A stretch of DNA of 64,000 nt from Nocardioides sp. GY 10127. Lineage in GTDB: Bacteria > Actinomycetota > Actinomycetes > Propionibacteriales > Nocardioidaceae. Made by a program: the position numbers and the translations under genes. The notes under the pieces are model-generated. The model saw nothing but the letters and a program-made list of their open reading frames with translations, had not been told where the DNA came from and did no database searches. Shown here piece after piece: positions 20,853-29,534 of the stretch; position 1 is the first letter of the stretch; each line of letters starts with the position of its first letter. The stretch is taken from assembly GCF_004919085.1 (NCBI RefSeq), contig NZ_STGL01000001.1, positions 124,001-188,000 of the forward strand. The letters run 5' to 3'.

Positions 20853-21700
20853 GCGAGCGGACCTCTGCCTCCGGCGGCGCGATGCAACGGCTCGGACCGG
20901 TCCCGCCCGGCACCCCCGGTGAGCCGGGTGAGCCTGGCCACCTCGAGGTGCTCGAGGGGCTGCGGCTCACCGAGCCCGGTCACGAGCGCGGGCTGGCGCC
21001 CCACGCGCGGACGGCGGCCTGGGAGCCGGGCACGGTCATCGCCTGGTGGTACGGCCGGGGCTGCGCGCTGCTGCGGGTGGTCTCGGACGACGAGCGTGGG
21101 CTCGTGGCCTGGCTGCCGACCGGCAGCGAGGCCCTGGTGAGCACCCCGAGCGACGGCCGGGGGCTGCGCGAGGTCCCGCTGGCGGAGCGGTTCGCCGTGC
21201 CCCGCGCACCGGCGCTGCGGGCCTGGCAGGGCCAGGGGGTGCTGCGCGTCCTGCCCAGGGACGCACCCTGGTCGGTGTGGCTCCTCGGCGAGGGCGACGC
21301 CTTCGTCGGCCACTACGTGAACCTGGAGCTGCCGCACCGGCGGCCGCTGGACGGCTCGCCCCGCACGCACAGCCGGGACCTCGTCCTGGACCTGTGGCTG
21401 GAGGACGGCGAGGTGTGGCTCAAGGACGCCGACGAGCTCGAGGCCACGGTGCCGAGCGGCCACTTCACGGCCGCCGAGGCGGACGCCGTCCGCCGGCTCG
21501 GCGAGCGGGCGCACCGCGAGCTGGTCGCCGCGCGGTCGTGGCCGCTGGACGAGGACGCCTGGACGACGTGGAGGCCGGCCCCGGAGTGGGACCGGCCTCT
21601 CGCGTTCGAGGACCTCGAGCGGTCGGGGTCCGACGACCCCGTCACGCGGGACGCGGTCGCCCGCGCCCGAGCGTTCAGGCCCGGCGCCGGCCCCGCCTGA
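20849..21700 (+). CDS. DUF402 (FomD-like) phosphatase-fold protein
   Basis: This 283-aa protein has a C-terminal DUF402 domain: GHYVNLELPHRRPLDG, then LDLWLEDGEVWLKDADELE with the Asp/Glu/Lys cluster that binds metal in FomD-type nucleoside-diphosphate phosphohydrolases. Residues 1-45 are Pro/Gly-rich. The GTG start overlaps the phosphoesterase stop. The 3' end overlaps the convergent MFS gene by 26 bp. A nucleotide hydrolase role is inferred from the family. Confidence 0.78.
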   Translation: MSERTSASGGAMQRLGPVPPGTPGEPGEPGHLEVLEGLRLTEPGHERGLAPHARTAAWEPGTVIAWWYGRGCALLRVVSDDERGLVAWLPTGSEALVSTPSDGRGLREVPLAERFAVPRAPALRAWQGQGVLRVLPRDAPWSVWLLGEGDAFVGHYVNLELPHRRPLDGSPRTHSRDLVLDLWLEDGEVWLKDADELEATVPSGHFTAAEADAVRRLGERAHRELVAARSWPLDEDAWTTWRPAPEWDRPLAFEDLERSGSDDPVTRDAVARARAFRPGAGPA

Positions 21701-23165
21701 CCGGGATCACCAGGGCGACCGCGGCGCCCACGAGGGCCACCACCGCGCCCGTGAGGAACGAGGCGTGGAAGGCCTCGGCGGTGGGTGCACCGGTGAGGTC
21801 GACGTCGCTGGTGATGATGGTGGCGATGACGGCGGACGCCGACGTCGTGCCGAGCGCGCGCGCCAGCGCGTTGACCCCGACCGCCGAGCCGGCCTCGGCC
21901 GGCGGCACGGCGTCCAGCACGAGGGTCGGCATCGCGGCGTAGGCGATGCCGACGCCGGCGGCGATGACGATCGTGGCGATGAGCAGCTCCCACGAGGCGG
22001 CCATGAGCAGGCGACCCACCAGGTAGCCGATGCCGATGGTCGCGGAGCCGATGGCCAGGGTCGGCTTCGGGCCGAACCGCGCGATCATGGCTGCCGACAG
22101 CGGGGCGCAGAGCATCATCGTGAGGCCGCTGGGAGCCATCCACAGGCCTGCGGCGAGCAGGGTCTGGCCGAGGCCGACGCCCGTGGCGGTGGGCAGCTGC
22201 AGCAGCTGGGGGATGGCCACCATCTGGGCCATGAGGCCGAAGCCGACGGCGATCGCGGCCACGTTGGTGAGCAGGACGACCGGGCGGGCCGTCGTCCTGA
22301 TGTCCACCAGCGGCTGCGCGACCCGCAGCTCCAGGGCCACCCACGCGGCCAGGACGACGACGCCGCCGACGAGGCAGCCCAGGGTGGACGTCGAGGACCA
22401 GCCCCAGCTGGAGCCCTTGGAGATGCCCACGAGCAGGAGGACGAGGCCGACGCTCAGGCCCACGGCACCGGGGACGTCGAACCGGGCACCCGCGTGGGGG
22501 TCGTGGACGTGGGGGACCGCGACGAGGACGAAGAGGAGGACGGCGAGGCTGAGCGCCGCGGAGACCCAGAAGAGCCAGTGCCACGACCCGACCTGGACGA
22601 TCCAGGCCGAGAGAGGCAGGGCGATCGCGCCGCCGACCCCGAGGGTCGCGGACATGGTGGCGATCGCGGACCCGGCCATCCGGGGCGGGGTGATCTGGCG
22701 CATGAGCGCGATCCCGACGGGGACGAGGCCCATGGCGGCGCCCTGGAGCGCGCGGCCGACCAGCATGGGGGCGAGCGAGGAGGCGAGGGCGGAGACGACG
22801 CAGCCCACGAGCAGCATGACGACGCACGCCACGACCACGCGCTGCTTGCCGACGATGTCGGCGACGCGCCCCGCGACCGGCATCGCGACGGCGCCGGCCA
22901 GGAGGGTCACCGTGACCACCCAGGCCGTGGCCGAGGCGGTGCTGCCGAGGAGCTCCGGGAGCCGTCCCTGGATCGGCACGACCATCGTCTGGGAGAGCGA
23001 CACCGCGAGACCGCCCACACAGAGCGCGGCGACGGCGAACGCCGGATGACGGCCCTCGACGTGCGGCTCGGCGGAGCCTGACGCGGCCGGGTCCGACGCG
23101 GCGGGAGCGGAGAGCAGGACGGGGGAGAGGGTGCCCGAGGAGGGCGAAGGGGGCGCGGAGGTCAT
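21675..23165 (-). CDS. MFS drug-export-type transporter (DHA2-like)
   Basis: This 496-aa integral membrane protein has about 14 hydrophobic segments, typical of the DHA2 drug:H+ antiporter group. A loop motif, VAGRVADIVGKQRVV, between segments 2 and 3 resembles MFS motif A. ATG 23165 was preferred (GAAGG upstream) over a GTG at 23210. About 40 N-terminal residues are Ser/Pro-rich and cytoplasmic. The substrate is unknown. No regulator is adjacent, and the 3' end overlaps the DUF402 gene tail to tail. Confidence 0.85.
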   Translation of the reverse strand: MTSAPPSPSSGTLSPVLLSAPAASDPAASGSAEPHVEGRHPAFAVAALCVGGLAVSLSQTMVVPIQGRLPELLGSTASATAWVVTVTLLAGAVAMPVAGRVADIVGKQRVVVACVVMLLVGCVVSALASSLAPMLVGRALQGAAMGLVPVGIALMRQITPPRMAGSAIATMSATLGVGGAIALPLSAWIVQVGSWHWLFWVSAALSLAVLLFVLVAVPHVHDPHAGARFDVPGAVGLSVGLVLLLVGISKGSSWGWSSTSTLGCLVGGVVVLAAWVALELRVAQPLVDIRTTARPVVLLTNVAAIAVGFGLMAQMVAIPQLLQLPTATGVGLGQTLLAAGLWMAPSGLTMMLCAPLSAAMIARFGPKPTLAIGSATIGIGYLVGRLLMAASWELLIATIVIAAGVGIAYAAMPTLVLDAVPPAEAGSAVGVNALARALGTTSASAVIATIITSDVDLTGAPTAEAFHASFLTGAVVALVGAAVALVIPVRRGRRRA

Positions 23166-23505
23166 GGACGGCCTTCGTGAGGAGGTCGGGTGATTGCTGG
23201 CGGCAACCAAGGGTGCCCGACAGATGTTCCCATCGACGCCCTCCGCCGGCCTCGTGGCGCCGTGGTGGACACCGGATCATCCGCGTCAACGCCGGGAGTC
23301 GGGTCCGTTTCCCCAGGTCACGAGGACCTTCGTCCCGCCTGCGCAGCGCGGGTGTGAAGGGGATCGCACTCTTTGCGGAGGTCCCGGTGAGGAAGGTGTG
23401 AAGGACCCTTCTGCGCCGGCTCCCGGGGTGGTGGGCTCGTGCTCAGAAGTCGTCTCCCCCCTGCCCGAACCCACCACGAGCACCACTCATCCCCGGAGTC
23501 CGACC
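23166..23505. other. Divergent intergenic region, promoters not resolved
   Basis: This 340-bp region separates the divergent MFS and Cys-rich genes. It must hold both promoters. I see two similar short strings, GTGTGAAGGGG (about 23349) and GTGTGAAGGAC (about 23396), but no clear operator, RNA or small gene. Confidence 0.4.
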
Positions 23506-24084
23506 ATGCCCCGCTCCCCGCTGTGCCAGTGCGGTCACACGTCCGCCGTCCACGCCCACTACCGTGCAGGCACCGACTGCTCGCAGTGCGACTGCACCGA
23601 GCTGCGTCGCGCCCGCCGCGGCGCCGGCGTCCTGTCCCGCCTCTTCGGTGACGCCTCGTACACCTACCTGGGTGCGGACGCCACGGTGTGGGCCATCATG
23701 AACGCCCCCGAGACGGAGGCGCCGGCGGCCGTCACGGTGCCGCGGCTCTCGCGCAAGGACCTGCGCCTCGTGCGTGGGCTCGAGCAGGAGCTGCGGGCGC
23801 TGGCCGCCGACCTGGTCGACCCGCTGCCCGGCGAGTGCGAGCGCTGCTACGTGTCGCGGACGGTCGACGAGCTGGGCTGCGACGGCACCCTGCGCTGGAC
23901 CGGCCGCTACCGCGACCTCCACGCCCCCGGGCACGCCGGTGCTCCGGTGCGCGCCGGCGACGCGGAGGCCTGCGACTGCCGGGTCATCGGCGCCGACCGG
24001 CCCGCCGACGAGCTCGGCTGCCGCGGCGTCCACCGTGGCCACCTCAGCGGGAGCTGCTCGCTGTGGGGCACCCACCACCACTGA
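23506..24084 (+). CDS. Cysteine-rich hypothetical protein with CxCGH motif
   Basis: This 192-aa protein starts at ATG 23506 behind CCGGAG. The N-terminus (LCQCGHTSAVHAHYRAGTDC, then SQCDC) looks like a metal-binding module. A second Cys pair set, GECERCYVS, and a third region, EACDCRVIG, follow after residue 100. Two repeats of a (T/A)DELGCxG motif, VDELGCDGT and ADELGCRGV, are seen. It has no signal peptide, and I cannot name a family. The N-terminal pattern resembles the 50-aa protein at 42452 (CTKCGHEMH...CGCP). A strong terminator hairpin follows. Zinc binding is inferred from the Cys spacing. Confidence 0.7.
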   Translation: MPRSPLCQCGHTSAVHAHYRAGTDCSQCDCTELRRARRGAGVLSRLFGDASYTYLGADATVWAIMNAPETEAPAAVTVPRLSRKDLRLVRGLEQELRALAADLVDPLPGECERCYVSRTVDELGCDGTLRWTGRYRDLHAPGHAGAPVRAGDAEACDCRVIGADRPADELGCRGVHRGHLSGSCSLWGTHHH

Positions 24085-24115
24085 CCCCCTGCACCACCTG
24101 CACCACCGTCACGCA

Positions 24116-24152
24116 CGCTCGCGGGGCCACGGGACCTGAGGCCCCGCGAGCG
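24116..24152 (+). terminator. Hairpin terminator after Cys-rich gene
   Basis: A perfect 13-bp stem, CGCTCGCGGGGCC paired with GGCCCCGCGAGCG, has an 11-nt loop, 32 bp after the stop codon. Confidence 0.8.
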
Positions 24153-24260
24153 GTGCCGGCACCTCCCGGGGTGCCCCTCAGCACCACACCCACGGCGCCG
24201 CGCGGACCTCGAATGGGAGGGCCCGCCGGCGCCGTTCGTGCATCGTGGGAGGCTCACCGC

Positions 24261-24647
24261 GTGGAGCCCTTCGTCCTCGCCGCCGTCGCCTTCGTCTGCG
24301 ACGGCGCGCTGCTGACCGTGCGCAAGGCCGGGACCGAGCGGTACCTGCTCCCCGGCGGGAAGCTCGAGCCGGGGGAGAGCCCACTCCAGGCGGCCGTCCG
24401 CGAGGTGGCCGAGGAGATCGGCCTGGACGTCGAGGAGCTCACCGAGCTCGGCGTCTACTCGGCTGCCGCGGCCAACGAGCCCGGTCGGTCCCTGGTCTCC
24501 ACCGTGTACGTGGGTGAGCTGACCGGGGAGCCGCGCGCCTGCGGGGAGATCGCCGAGCTGCGCTGGTCCTCCCTGGTGGCACCGCCGGCCGACCTGGCCC
24601 CGCTGCTGGCCGAGCACGTCGTGCCGGCCCTCCTCGCCCGGCGCTGA
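24261..24647 (+). CDS. Nudix hydrolase
   Basis: This 128-aa protein has a full Nudix box, from PGGKLEPGES to REVAEEIGL (Gx5Ex7REUxEExGU), near residues 33-55. It hydrolyses a nucleoside diphosphate linked to some other moiety; the substrate cannot be deduced. GTG at 24261 is chosen for the GGGAGG 8 bp upstream and for the VEPFVLAAVAFV start. The longer frame upstream crosses the preceding terminator and was rejected. The stop lies inside a short tandem repeat. Confidence 0.88.
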   Translation: MEPFVLAAVAFVCDGALLTVRKAGTERYLLPGGKLEPGESPLQAAVREVAEEIGLDVEELTELGVYSAAAANEPGRSLVSTVYVGELTGEPRACGEIAELRWSSLVAPPADLAPLLAEHVVPALLARR

Positions 24648-24700
24648 CCGCCCGACGCTGATCACCCGGCGCTGACCGACCGGCGCTGACCGACCGGCCC
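24637..24700. repeat. Short tandem repeat at nudix gene end
   Basis: About four imperfect copies of a 14-15 bp unit, CCCGGCGCTGACCGA, start in the last codons of the Nudix gene. Each contains CGCTGA, so alternative stop codons are present in tandem. The rest of the gap to 24954 shows no gene. It should hold the promoter of the downstream importer operon, but I could not assign boxes. Confidence 0.7.
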
Positions 24701-24954
24701 CGACCCGTCCAGACGTCCGGTCCCGCGGCCGCGGGCTGACGGCTCGCTCTCAGCCCGACGGAACCTGGTCGTAACCGCCCCGCTGGCGCGCCGCGCGTTC
24801 GGCACGGCTCTCATGCGGCGCGCTTGTCGGAAGTCCCAACAGGTCCCTCCTTCTTTGGAAACCGACCACTAGGAGCGCCCTGCGCGCAGGTGGTTGATTC
24901 CGGCGTCAGGACGGGTGACGTCGACCGGGCGCCCCGCAGACGAAGGGACATCGC

Positions 24955-25887
24955 ATGGGCCAGCTCGCGTCCGTGGCCATCGCGGACTACTGCTTCCGGG
25001 TGGTGCCGTGGGAGAACTCCCTGGGCGTCATCAAGGCCCTGGGGTTCGACGACATCAACCTCTGCCTGATGGAGGGTCTCTCCCACATCGACCCCATGGA
25101 CTTCACCACCGACGAGGCCGTCGACGAGGTCGCGGCGCGGGTGGGCAAGACCGTCGCCGCCCACGAGCTCGGCATCAACAGCATGCACATCACCCCGCGC
25201 AGCGTGGACACCGTCGCGGTGAACAGCCGGGACGCCGAGGGCCTGGCGCACGCGCGCAGCCTCTTCGGCCGCGGCCTGCGGATGGCGGAGGCCCTGGGCA
25301 TCCCGCGCATCACGGTGCTGCCCGGTCTCCGGTTCGAGGACGAGTCCTACGAGACGTCCTTCGAGCGCGCCATCGGCGAGCTGACGGCCTGGGCCGGCCG
25401 CGCCCACGACGCGGGCGTGAGCCTGTCGGTGGAGGCGCACGGCGGCTCGCTCATGGAGAACCCGGCCGAGGCCGCGCGCCTCGCCTCCGAGGTGCCGCAC
25501 CTCGCCCTCACCTGCGACCCGGCCTACTTCATCTCCTCGGGCTCGCCGATGGAGGACCTGGACGTCCTGTACCCCTACGTCGGCTACGTGCACGGCCGGG
25601 GCGGTCGTCCCGGTCGCCTCCAGGCGCCGATGCGGGAGAACACGATCGACTGGGAGCGCCTGATCGCGGGCGTCGCCGCGAACGACCTGGCGACCGCGGC
25701 CGGCCTGGAGTCGGTGTGCATGGACGTCGAGGGCGAGTCCGCCGAGCACATGCCCGAGGACCACTGCCACCTCAACGAGCTGGACGTGGCCACCGAGTCC
25801 GTCCTGCTCAAGGAGCGGTTCGAGGCCGCCATCCGCGGCGAGGCCTGGGAGTACCCGGCCGACCTGCCGAACGCCCGCCGGAAGTAG
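24955..25887 (+). CDS. Sugar phosphate isomerase/epimerase-like TIM barrel
   Basis: This 310-aa AP-endonuclease-2/xylose-isomerase-like barrel shows metal-site features: the SVEAHGGS segment (Glu and His), LTCDPAYF (Asp), GYVHGRGGRPGR (His) and a late CMDVEGE (Glu). The ATG at 24955 follows GAAGGGA. It precedes an oligopeptide/opine-type ABC importer at 87 bp, so its substrate may be what the importer brings in or a derivative. An isomerase or epimerase on a sugar or sugar-amino-acid conjugate is an inference from family and context. The 28-bp perfect palindrome behind it may reduce expression of the importer. Confidence 0.75.
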   Translation: MGQLASVAIADYCFRVVPWENSLGVIKALGFDDINLCLMEGLSHIDPMDFTTDEAVDEVAARVGKTVAAHELGINSMHITPRSVDTVAVNSRDAEGLAHARSLFGRGLRMAEALGIPRITVLPGLRFEDESYETSFERAIGELTAWAGRAHDAGVSLSVEAHGGSLMENPAEAARLASEVPHLALTCDPAYFISSGSPMEDLDVLYPYVGYVHGRGGRPGRLQAPMRENTIDWERLIAGVAANDLATAAGLESVCMDVEGESAEHMPEDHCHLNELDVATESVLLKERFEAAIRGEAWEYPADLPNARRK

Positions 25888-25898
25888 TCCGCCACGGC

Positions 25899-25926
25899 GC
25901 GCACCGGACGACGTCGTCCGGTGCGC
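25899..25926. promoter_or_regulatory. Perfect 28-bp palindrome between isomerase and importer
   Basis: GCGCACCGGACGAC is followed immediately by its exact reverse complement (centre between 25912 and 25913). It could be a terminator/attenuator hairpin, although having no unpaired loop bases makes RNA folding less ideal, or a dimeric operator for the importer genes. Confidence 0.6.
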
Positions 25927-25974
25927 GTCCACGCCTCACCACCGACCACCCGTACTCCTCGAGGAGCCGTGACC

Positions 25975-27687
25975 GTGACCCGTCGCCACCCCGACCGCCC
26001 TGCCGCCGACCAGTACCTGCACCCGCTGTTCGCGGGGCACCTCTCGCGCCGCAGCTTCCTGCTCCGCTCCGCCGGCACCGCCGCGCTCGTCGGCGTGGGC
26101 GGCTCCCTGCTCGCGGCCTGCTCCGGCTCCAGCAGCTCCACCTCGACCGCCACCGCCTCCGCCGACGCGTCGTTCCCCGCCGCGGCCCAGACCGCCGTCC
26201 CGTCGGTGACCGCGCGCCTGTCCGGCTCCGTCGCCTACGTCGACTACGCCCGCGGCCTCGACAACCCGTCCATCGCCGTGGCGCGCAACTGCCTCGAGGG
26301 CCTGCTGATCACCGACGAGAACGGCAAGATCATCCCGGGCGCCGCGAAGAAGTACACGATCGAGGACCCGACCACGTACCGCTTCACCCTCCGCGAGGGC
26401 GTGAAGTTCTGGGACGGCACCACGCTGACCCCGGAGGACGTGAAGGCCTCCCTCGAGCGCAACGCGTCCACGACGTCCCTCATCTCCTCGCTCTACGGCC
26501 CCATGAAGAGCGTCGAGGTCGACGGCGACGACCAGGTCGTCATCAAGCTCCACTCCGCCAGCGCCGTGTTCATGTCGATCCTCTCGCTGGCGACCGGTCA
26601 GATCTTCCCGAAGGCCTTCATCGAGAAGCACGGGGACAAGATCGGGACGCCGGGCGTCGGCGTCATGTCGATCGGCCCCTACGTCCTGCCGACCACGTGG
26701 AAGCCCGACGAGTCGATCACCATCACGCGCCACGACGACTACTGGAACACCGACGGCATGGGCACGGTCGAGTCGATCACCTTCGAGGTGCTCTCGGACC
26801 AGAACTCCGCCGTGTCGGCCGCACGCTCGGGTGAGTTCCAGGTGGAGATCGGTGCCGACCCGACCACGATCAAGGCCTACGCCTCCGTGGACAACCTCGA
26901 CACCTACTACCTGCCGAGCCTCCAGTTCGTCACCTACAGCATGCGCACCGACAAGGCGCCGTTCTCGGACCTCAACGTGCGCAAGGCCTTCGCCCACTGC
27001 GTGGACCGCGAGGGCATCGCGGCCGGCCTCTACAGCGGCAACGCCGAGGCGGCGACGGCGATCACGCCGCCGACCCAGTGGCCCGGCATCTACTCCGTCG
27101 AGGAGGCCCGCAAGAAGGAGGCCGCCCTCCCGCAGTACGAGTTCTCGGTGGACAAGGCGAAGGAGGCCCTGGCGGCCTCGGACTCGCCGGACGGCTTCAC
27201 CACCGCGATCAACATCCCCTCCGGCAACGCCCTGCTGCGCCAGATCGCGCTCAACACGGCGGAGAACCTCGCCGAGATCGGCATCACGCTCAACGTGAAC
27301 GTCGTGCCCGAGTCGCAGGTCACCAACGACTACATCGCGCACGAGGCCGACCTCCAGCTGGTGCCGTTCAACGCCGACAACCTCGACCCGGTCGACAACC
27401 TGATGTACATCCTGCCGAGCGCCTACGGCGCCGGCGTCGGCTACAACTTCGCCAACTACGCCAACCCCAAGGTCGACAAGATGCTGGACGCCTACAACAG
27501 CATCACCGACGCGGCGAAGAAGGGGCAGGCCGCCCTCGACATCCTCGAGATCGTCAACACCGACCTCCCGTACTTCGCGGTGGTCTGGCCGTACGAGAAC
27601 TTCGTCCTCGACGAGAGCCTCACCATCGAGGGGTTCACGGGCAGCCAGATCGGTGCCTGGGCGAACTGCCTGCGCGCGAAGGCCTGA
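25975..27687 (+). CDS. ABC importer solute-binding lipoprotein (peptide/opine type)
   Basis: This 570-aa family 5 extracellular solute-binding protein has a twin-arginine signal (SRRSFLLRSAG) that leads into a lipobox, LLAAC, so it is probably Tat-exported and lipid-anchored. The SBP_bac_5 pattern is seen in LEGLLITDENGKIIPGAAK, then FTLREGVKFWDGTTLTPEDV. GTG 25975 is preferred over GTG 25969 because GAGGAG sits 8 bp upstream. It is followed 3 bp later by the first permease gene. The ligand is unknown; peptides, opines or nickel-type ligands are known for the family. Confidence 0.9.
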   Translation: MTRRHPDRPAADQYLHPLFAGHLSRRSFLLRSAGTAALVGVGGSLLAACSGSSSSTSTATASADASFPAAAQTAVPSVTARLSGSVAYVDYARGLDNPSIAVARNCLEGLLITDENGKIIPGAAKKYTIEDPTTYRFTLREGVKFWDGTTLTPEDVKASLERNASTTSLISSLYGPMKSVEVDGDDQVVIKLHSASAVFMSILSLATGQIFPKAFIEKHGDKIGTPGVGVMSIGPYVLPTTWKPDESITITRHDDYWNTDGMGTVESITFEVLSDQNSAVSAARSGEFQVEIGADPTTIKAYASVDNLDTYYLPSLQFVTYSMRTDKAPFSDLNVRKAFAHCVDREGIAAGLYSGNAEAATAITPPTQWPGIYSVEEARKKEAALPQYEFSVDKAKEALAASDSPDGFTTAINIPSGNALLRQIALNTAENLAEIGITLNVNVVPESQVTNDYIAHEADLQLVPFNADNLDPVDNLMYILPSAYGAGVGYNFANYANPKVDKMLDAYNSITDAAKKGQAALDILEIVNTDLPYFAVVWPYENFVLDESLTIEGFTGSQIGAWANCLRAKA

Positions 27688-27690
27688 CCC

Positions 27691-28653
27691 GTGCTCAGTG
27701 ATCCCCGAGCATTCGCAGGATGGCTGCTGCGGCGCCTCGTCGCAGCAGCCGTCGTGCTGCTCCTCACCTCCGTCGTCGTGTTCCTGCTCCAGGCGCTGGC
27801 CCCGGGCGACCCGGTCCAGAACCTGCTGCCGGTCGGGCAGCCGCCCACGAAGGCCACGCTCGCCGCGATCCGCGCCGAGTACGGCCTCGACAAGTCGCTG
27901 CCCGCCCAGTACGTCTCCTGGCTGACCGGGGCCCTGCACCTCGACTTCGGCAACTCGATCACCTACGGCACCAACGCCGGCGGGGTGGTCGCGGGTCGAG
28001 CGGTCATGACGCTCGAGCTGGCGGCGCTGGCCCTCGTGCTCTCGCTCGGCATCGGCATCCCGCTGGGCGTGTGGATCGCCCGGCGCCACCGCTCCCTGGC
28101 GGACCGCCTGTCGCTCGGCGGGGTCCTGCTGGTGACGAGCACGCCGGCGTTCGTCAGTGCTCTGGGGCTCACGTACGTCTTCAGCTACAAGATCCCGATC
28201 TTCCCGGCCTCGGGCGTGGGGGAGGGGTTCGGCGACCGGTTGGTGCACCTCGTCCTGCCGGCCGTCGCCCTCGCGGCGCCGACCCTGGGCCTGCTGGTGA
28301 AGATCAGCCGCACGTCGGTGGTGGACACCCTGGCGAAGGACTACGTGGCGGCCGCACGGATGCGCGGCGTGCCCGAGCGGCGCACCACCTGGAACTACGC
28401 GGTGCGCAACGCGATGATCCCGATCCTCACGTCGGCCGGCATCGTCACGGGCTACGTCATCACCGGCACCGTGCTCGTGGAGACCGTGTTCTCCCTGCCG
28501 GGGCTCGGGACGCTCCTGGTCAGCGCTGCGGAGAACCAGGACATCCCGGTCCTGCAGTGCCTCGCCGTGGTCTTCGCCGCGGCCATCCTCCTCGTGAACC
28601 TCCTGACCGACGTCCTGTACGCGGTCGTCGACCCCCGGGTGACTCTCCGATGA
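27691..28653 (+). CDS. ABC importer permease (DppB type)
   Basis: This 320-aa permease has six predicted membrane segments. The N-terminal segment, WLLRRLVAAAVVLLLTSVVV, is typical of DppB/OppB. The cytoplasmic EAA-like loop reads DYVAAARMRGVPERRTTWNY. The start GTG lies 3 bp after the binding-protein stop, and the stop overlaps the next ATG (ATGA). It forms the channel with the following permease. Confidence 0.93.
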   Translation: MLSDPRAFAGWLLRRLVAAAVVLLLTSVVVFLLQALAPGDPVQNLLPVGQPPTKATLAAIRAEYGLDKSLPAQYVSWLTGALHLDFGNSITYGTNAGGVVAGRAVMTLELAALALVLSLGIGIPLGVWIARRHRSLADRLSLGGVLLVTSTPAFVSALGLTYVFSYKIPIFPASGVGEGFGDRLVHLVLPAVALAAPTLGLLVKISRTSVVDTLAKDYVAAARMRGVPERRTTWNYAVRNAMIPILTSAGIVTGYVITGTVLVETVFSLPGLGTLLVSAAENQDIPVLQCLAVVFAAAILLVNLLTDVLYAVVDPRVTLR

Positions 28654-29534
28654 CAACGATCAGCACACCTGCCCCCGGCCGGGCCGCCGGCCGCACCCGC
28701 CCGCGGCGCGTGCCGCGGTGGCTGCGCGGTCGGCTCTCCGTCCAGCTCAGCCTCCTGTTCCTGGCCGTCCTCGTGGTCCTCGCCGTGCTGGGCCCCTCGC
28801 GGACCCCCGGCGACGCGACCACCCAGAGCCTCGTGGACGTCCTGGTGGGGCCCGGCAACGGGCACCTGCTGGGCACCGACGACCTCGGTCGTGACGTCTT
28901 CGCCCGGACCCTGGCCGGCGTGCGCAGCGCCGTGATCGGACCCGCGCTCATCGCGCTGCTGTCCTGGCTGATCGGCAGCGTCCTGGGCCTCTTCGCCGCC
29001 TACCGCGGCGGGCGGGTCGACGCCCTGCTGATGCGCTGGGTGGACTTCATGTGGGCCCTGCCCGCCGTCCTCGTCATCATCGTGGTCATCGGTGTCTTCG
29101 GCGGCGGCTACACCATCGCGGTCGGGGTGCTCGTCGTCCTGACCTGCCCGTTCGACACGCGGCTGATCCGCGGGGCGGCGCTGACCCAGCGCAACCTGCC
29201 GTACGTCGAGGCGGCCCGCGCCATCGGGGTCTCCGACGCGAAGATCATGTTCGGGCACATCTGGCCCAACGTCCTCGGGGTGGGCCTGGCCAACGCCTTC
29301 CTCAACTTCGGCTACAGCCTGCTGGCCCTGTCCGGGCTGGCCTACCTCGGCCTCGGCTCCCCGCCGGGAGCCGCCGACTGGGGCGTCATGCTCTCCCAGT
29401 CCGGCACCGGTCTCTACCAGAACGTGTGGGTCGCGCTCGCCCCCGCAGCCATGATCGTCCTCGCCTGCCTGAGCGTGAACGTCGTCGGCGACTGGATACA
29501 GGAGCGTCACGCGGACGGAGGGACGGAGCGATGA
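28650..29534 (+). CDS. ABC importer permease (DppC type)
   Basis: This 294-aa DppC/OppC-like permease has the family landmark GTDDLGRDVFART in the N-terminal periplasmic loop and the EAA loop PYVEAARAIGVSDAKIMFGH. The ATG at 28650 overlaps the previous stop, and its own stop overlaps the ATPase start (ATGA). It has about six membrane segments with an Arg-rich cytoplasmic N-terminus. It pairs with the upstream permease. Confidence 0.93.
   Translation: MTTISTPAPGRAAGRTRPRRVPRWLRGRLSVQLSLLFLAVLVVLAVLGPSRTPGDATTQSLVDVLVGPGNGHLLGTDDLGRDVFARTLAGVRSAVIGPALIALLSWLIGSVLGLFAAYRGGRVDALLMRWVDFMWALPAVLVIIVVIGVFGGGYTIAVGVLVVLTCPFDTRLIRGAALTQRNLPYVEAARAIGVSDAKIMFGHIWPNVLGVGLANAFLNFGYSLLALSGLAYLGLGSPPGAADWGVMLSQSGTGLYQNVWVALAPAAMIVLACLSVNVVGDWIQERHADGGTER

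Noticed and set aside
25936..28656. Long minus-strand frame (about 900 codons) opposite the importer genes
   Set aside because: It is a shadow of the binding-protein and permease genes, rich in Arg/Gly/His/Val with no domain.
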